Below are positions 62,854 through 64,000 of a stretch of DNA of 64,000 bases, piece after piece (position 1 is the first letter of the stretch; the number at the start of each line of letters is the position of its first letter). This DNA is from Pseudomonas sp. UBA5706. GTDB taxonomy: Bacteria > Pseudomonadota > Gammaproteobacteria > Pseudomonadales > Pseudomonadaceae. The notes under the pieces were generated by a model that searched no databases, had not been told where the DNA came from, and saw only the letters and a program-made list of their open reading frames with translations. The position numbers and the translations under genes are program-made. The stretch lies in contig NZ_DIHC01000001.1 of assembly GCF_002419965.1 (NCBI RefSeq), positions 1 through 64,000 on the forward strand, read 5' to 3'.

Positions 62854-63153
62854 TTAAGGTGCTGTGCTCGCGCCCGGCTTTTGCGGCTGCTGCAATCCCG
62901 GCAACGGCTCATCTTCCTTCGGCGGTCCCGGTTGGGGAATTTTCGGCAGTAATGGCGGGTTACCCTGCCCGCCTGCCCGCGGCACAGTCGGTGGGCTGAC
63001 CTGCGGATAAGGGGTGGGTGTCGCCGTCCCGGGCGAGCCGGACGTCGCTGCGATCGGCTCGGGGGTGTTGAGGACAGGTTGCAGATTCTCGGCAAATACC
63101 TGCGATACGCCAAGCATCGCCAAGGCAATCGCCGCTAGAATGGACCGCTTCAT
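62854..63153 (-). CDS. Small exported proline-rich protein
   Basis: 99-aa protein with a clean Sec signal (MKRSILAAIALAMLGVSQVF, cleavage after FA). The mature part is almost entirely low-complexity Pro/Gly/Thr (PQVSPPTVPRAGGQGNPP). GGAGGCC precedes the ATG at 63153. An open frame to 63402 runs antisense to the next gene and is rejected. Probably periplasmic; no function is known. Confidence 0.75.
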   Translation of the reverse strand: MKRSILAAIALAMLGVSQVFAENLQPVLNTPEPIAATSGSPGTATPTPYPQVSPPTVPRAGGQGNPPLLPKIPQPGPPKEDEPLPGLQQPQKPGASTAP

Positions 63154-63264
63154 CGTTGGCCTCCACTGCCAATCTCTTGCTGGGACGCTCAGGCTACTCC
63201 TGCTCAGCGTTTCGTGCGCTGACAAATTGCTCTGCGCCTGGCCACGCCGCCTACCGAGTTTTCC

Positions 63265-63951
63265 ATGAAACGTTTCGTTCTGCTCGACACCACCCCGATT
63301 CCCGACAACGGCGGCGCCTTGTGCCTGTTCGAGTACGGTGAGGATTTCGTGATCAAGATCCAGGGCGGCGACGGCGGCCAGTTGATGAACACGCGCATGC
63401 ACGGCTCGGAGGACGCGCTGGCGGAAATCCCCTGCAAGAAAGTCGCCTCGCGCCTACAACCGCGGGTGTTGATCGGGGGGCTGGGCATGGGTTTTACCCT
63501 CGCTTCGGCACTCAAGCATCTGGGCAAGAACGGCCAGGTGGTCGTCGCTGAACTGGTGCCGGGTGTGGTCGAGTGGAATCGCGGCCCGCTGGGTAAGAAA
63601 TCCGGCAACCCACTGCAGGATTCGCGCGCCAGCGTGCTCATCCAGGACGTGGCCCAGGTGTTGAAAAGCGAGCCACAGGGTTTCGACGCGATCATGCTTG
63701 ATGTCGACAACGGTCCCGAAGGCCTGACGCAAAAGTCCAACAGCTGGCTGTATTCATCCGGCGGGCTGGCCGCCTGCGCCAGCGCGTTGCGTCCCAAAGG
63801 CGTGCTGGCCGTCTGGTCCGCCAGCGCCGACGCTGCCTTCAGTGACAAACTGCGCAAGGCCGGTTTCAAGGCCGAAGAGGTCAAGGTCTACGCTCATGGC
63901 AACAAAGGCACGCGCCATACGATCTGGATCGCCGAAAAACTCAAGGGCTGA
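63265..63951 (+). CDS. Spermidine-synthase-like Rossmann protein
   Basis: 228-aa class I SAM-binding-fold protein of the spermidine-synthase-like group. The nucleotide-binding loop is VLIGGLGMGFTLASALKHLG near residue 69, followed by VVVAELVPGVVEWN. The acidic active-site region is FDAIMLDVDNGPEGL near residue 140. The decarboxylated-SAM and polyamine pocket residues of true SpeE are not evident, so methyltransferase or other activity is as likely. Confidence 0.85.
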   Translation: MKRFVLLDTTPIPDNGGALCLFEYGEDFVIKIQGGDGGQLMNTRMHGSEDALAEIPCKKVASRLQPRVLIGGLGMGFTLASALKHLGKNGQVVVAELVPGVVEWNRGPLGKKSGNPLQDSRASVLIQDVAQVLKSEPQGFDAIMLDVDNGPEGLTQKSNSWLYSSGGLAACASALRPKGVLAVWSASADAAFSDKLRKAGFKAEEVKVYAHGNKGTRHTIWIAEKLKG

Positions 63952-64000
63952 GCGCACCGCAAAGCGCTAGACTTGCTCCATTGCCAACAGAACACGAAAC

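Overview
The window reads as chromosome of a fluorescent Pseudomonas, most likely of the P. syringae complex. This is inferred from the gene set (Pseudomonas-type prc, rdgC, cysK, lpxO, ptrB, a symporter-kinase hybrid), the GC-rich codon use, and REP-like palindromes of two kinds: a short one containing CCCACGC/GCATGGG, and a longer GCTTGCCGGCGG-type one. There is no integrase, transposase, CRISPR array or rRNA.

Left end (1-11.2 kb): aminopeptidase apeB, a large MscS-type channel and a decayed TetR gene. Next comes a divergent import locus: a PhnF/HutC-type GntR repressor facing a binding protein, an alkaline-phosphatase-superfamily phosphodiesterase, two permeases and an ATPase. A HAD-IB phosphatase follows beyond a hairpin. 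The import locus looks like a scavenging system for an organophosphorus compound. Two similar 12-bp sites in the divergent intergenic region are candidate operators.

Accessory core (11.2-26.6 kb), the most unusual part: five related proteins built from Ig-like or other beta-sandwich repeats, three on + and two on -, around a pertactin-like autotransporter on -. None of the five has a recognisable Sec signal, a T1SS C-terminus or an outer-membrane barrel. One (1500 aa) is intact. One is an apparent internal-deletion product. One is frameshifted and cut off inside a repeat. The two minus-strand members share a C-terminal GGTC-x-PP motif and a similarly spaced second cysteine. Two of the plus-strand genes carry the same 98-bp leader with a CTGTCA-N4-TGACAG palindrome. 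The same palindrome sits inside a 42-bp near-perfect palindrome at the right edge of the cluster.

Middle (26.7-42.5 kb): quinone oxidoreductase, tail-specific protease, EAL-CBS-degenerate GGDEF protein, a two-gene HTH operon, YkvA-family protein, FKBP lipoprotein, a DUF4865 gene with a coupled 54-aa membrane ORF and a LysR regulator, tRNA-Asp and tRNA-Val, rdgC, a BASS transporter, an LplT-PlsC-like fusion and a TDT exporter. A palindrome made of two perfect inverted DnaA boxes lies near 33.58 kb.

Right part (42.8-64 kb): a symporter-linked hybrid sensor kinase, a chemoreceptor, a DMT exporter, LpxO, CysK, a DUF748 protein, a MoxR/VWA pair, the pxpABC 5-oxoprolinase operon, DUF2937, a class II amidotransferase, oligopeptidase B, a cyclic-nucleotide-binding protein, a small proline-rich exported protein and a spermidine-synthase-like protein. 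This part is ordinary housekeeping and metabolic content with REP elements between genes. All assignments come from reading the sequence; no database search was run.
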